Below are positions 5,005-5,453 of a stretch of 5,453 nucleotides of DNA, piece by piece. Below the pieces are notes generated by a model, which worked only from the letters and a program-made list of their open reading frames with translations, did not search any database and was not told the DNA's origin. The stretch's first letter is position 1. Each line of letters starts with the position of its first letter. The stretch spans positions 1-5,453 of the forward strand of contig QIMB01000436.1 of the NCBI GenBank assembly GCA_003233615.1. The letters run 5' to 3'. The position numbers and the translations under genes were made by a program. The stretch comes from Nitrospirota bacterium. GTDB taxonomy: Bacteria > Nitrospirota > Nitrospiria > Nitrospirales > UBA8639.

Positions 5005-5453
5005 ATGAAGCCAGTTGAACAATCAAATCGTCCCAAAAAGGTTTCGTATGAGGTTGTGAAAAATCCAATCAGCCAACCTGTTCCTTCTTTACAAGGGGAG
5101 TCACCGGAGTCAGCCGAAGAAGGGAATTTAGAAAAGATCCGGGATATTTTATTTGGAACACAGAGCCGGGAGTTTGATGAGCGATGTAGCCTTCTGGAAA
5201 AACGATTGATGCAAGAAAGTACTGAGCTCAAAGACCAGTTCACTCGATCATTGGAAGATATCAAAGTCTACGTCAACGGGGAAGTTTCTCGATTGACAAG
5301 TCAGATTCAGCAAGAACGGGCTGGACGCTCGAATTCGGTAGAAGAAATGGGTCAAGTCATGAAGGCGTTGGGCTCTCAACTCGAGAGTCGATTATCTGGA
5401 TTGCATGATCAGACAACGTCACAACATCAGATGCTTGAAGGACAATTAGCTCA
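5005..5453 (+). CDS. Coiled-coil hypothetical protein (C-terminus cut by window edge)
   Basis: The function is not recognised. The 149 codons visible start at an ATG with a good ribosome site, GGAGAG, 7 nt upstream (4992-4997). The first 40 residues are polar and proline-containing and look disordered. From about residue 42 (NLEKIRDILFGTQSREFDERCSLLEKRL, positions 41-68) the sequence becomes a long charged helix with heptad-like leucines, isoleucines and valines, continuing to the window edge. This is consistent with a coiled coil. The LEKIRDILFG-Q-R-D-R-LE pattern resembles conserved uncharacterised bacterial proteins I have seen, but I can attach no function. No signal peptide or transmembrane segment appears in the visible part, so it is probably cytosolic. 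It follows the acidic gene by 381 bp and may be a separate transcription unit. Confidence 0.85.
   Translation, partial: MKPVEQSNRPKKVSYEVVKNPISQPVPSLQGESPESAEEGNLEKIRDILFGTQSREFDERCSLLEKRLMQESTELKDQFTRSLEDIKVYVNGEVSRLTSQIQQERAGRSNSVEEMGQVMKALGSQLESRLSGLHDQTTSQHQMLEGQLA

Noticed and set aside
4974..5264. Minus-strand frame of 96 codons opposite the coiled-coil gene
   Set aside because: It is rich in Ser and Arg, as expected for the antisense of a Glu- and Gln-rich helix, whereas the plus strand has a well-spaced GGAGAG site and heptad pattern.

Overview
The window comes from the chromosome of a Gram-negative-type bacterium with mid-range GC. It holds conserved housekeeping genes next to small, poorly known genes. 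The mix (phoH-ybeY-ftsY, fpg, a small dual-specificity phosphatase, a twin zinc-ribbon protein and a coiled-coil protein with an IRDILFG-type motif) reminds me of Nitrospirota. That is an impression from memory, not a demonstrated assignment. No mobile element, CRISPR array, tRNA or rRNA was seen.

The left part (1-2266) is a minus-strand operon in the order phoH, ybeY, ftsY. PhoH is a P-loop ATPase, YbeY a metal-dependent endoribonuclease and rRNA maturation factor, and FtsY the SRP receptor, which the left edge truncates just after its TKLD GTPase motif. A candidate sigma70 promoter lies in front of phoH. Next, also on the minus strand, is fpg/mutM (2380-3210), which has an unusually spaced zinc finger. 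It is preceded by a 191-bp gap with a candidate promoter and a dyad around the -10 box. Then comes a small dual-specificity-type phosphatase gene (stop at 3402). Its 5' end carries a perfect 26-bp tandem duplication, which moves the start-codon question and creates a 9-codon upstream frame overlapping the phosphatase start.

Around 3894-4029 the strand switches. To the right, on the plus strand, are a 120-aa protein made of two CX2C...CX2C zinc-ribbon-like halves (4030-4392) and, 21 bp later, a 69-aa very polar acidic protein (4414-4623). A 381-bp stretch without a convincing gene follows, containing two interlocking stem arms. The start of a coiled-coil protein (5005 to the right edge) comes last.

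Taken together, the left genes serve ribosome maturation, RNA quality control and membrane protein targeting, and fpg repairs oxidised guanine. The plus-strand genes have no function I can name. The best candidates for something undescribed are the twin zinc-ribbon protein with its acidic neighbour, the duplicated phosphatase leader, and the possible structured RNA before the coiled-coil gene.
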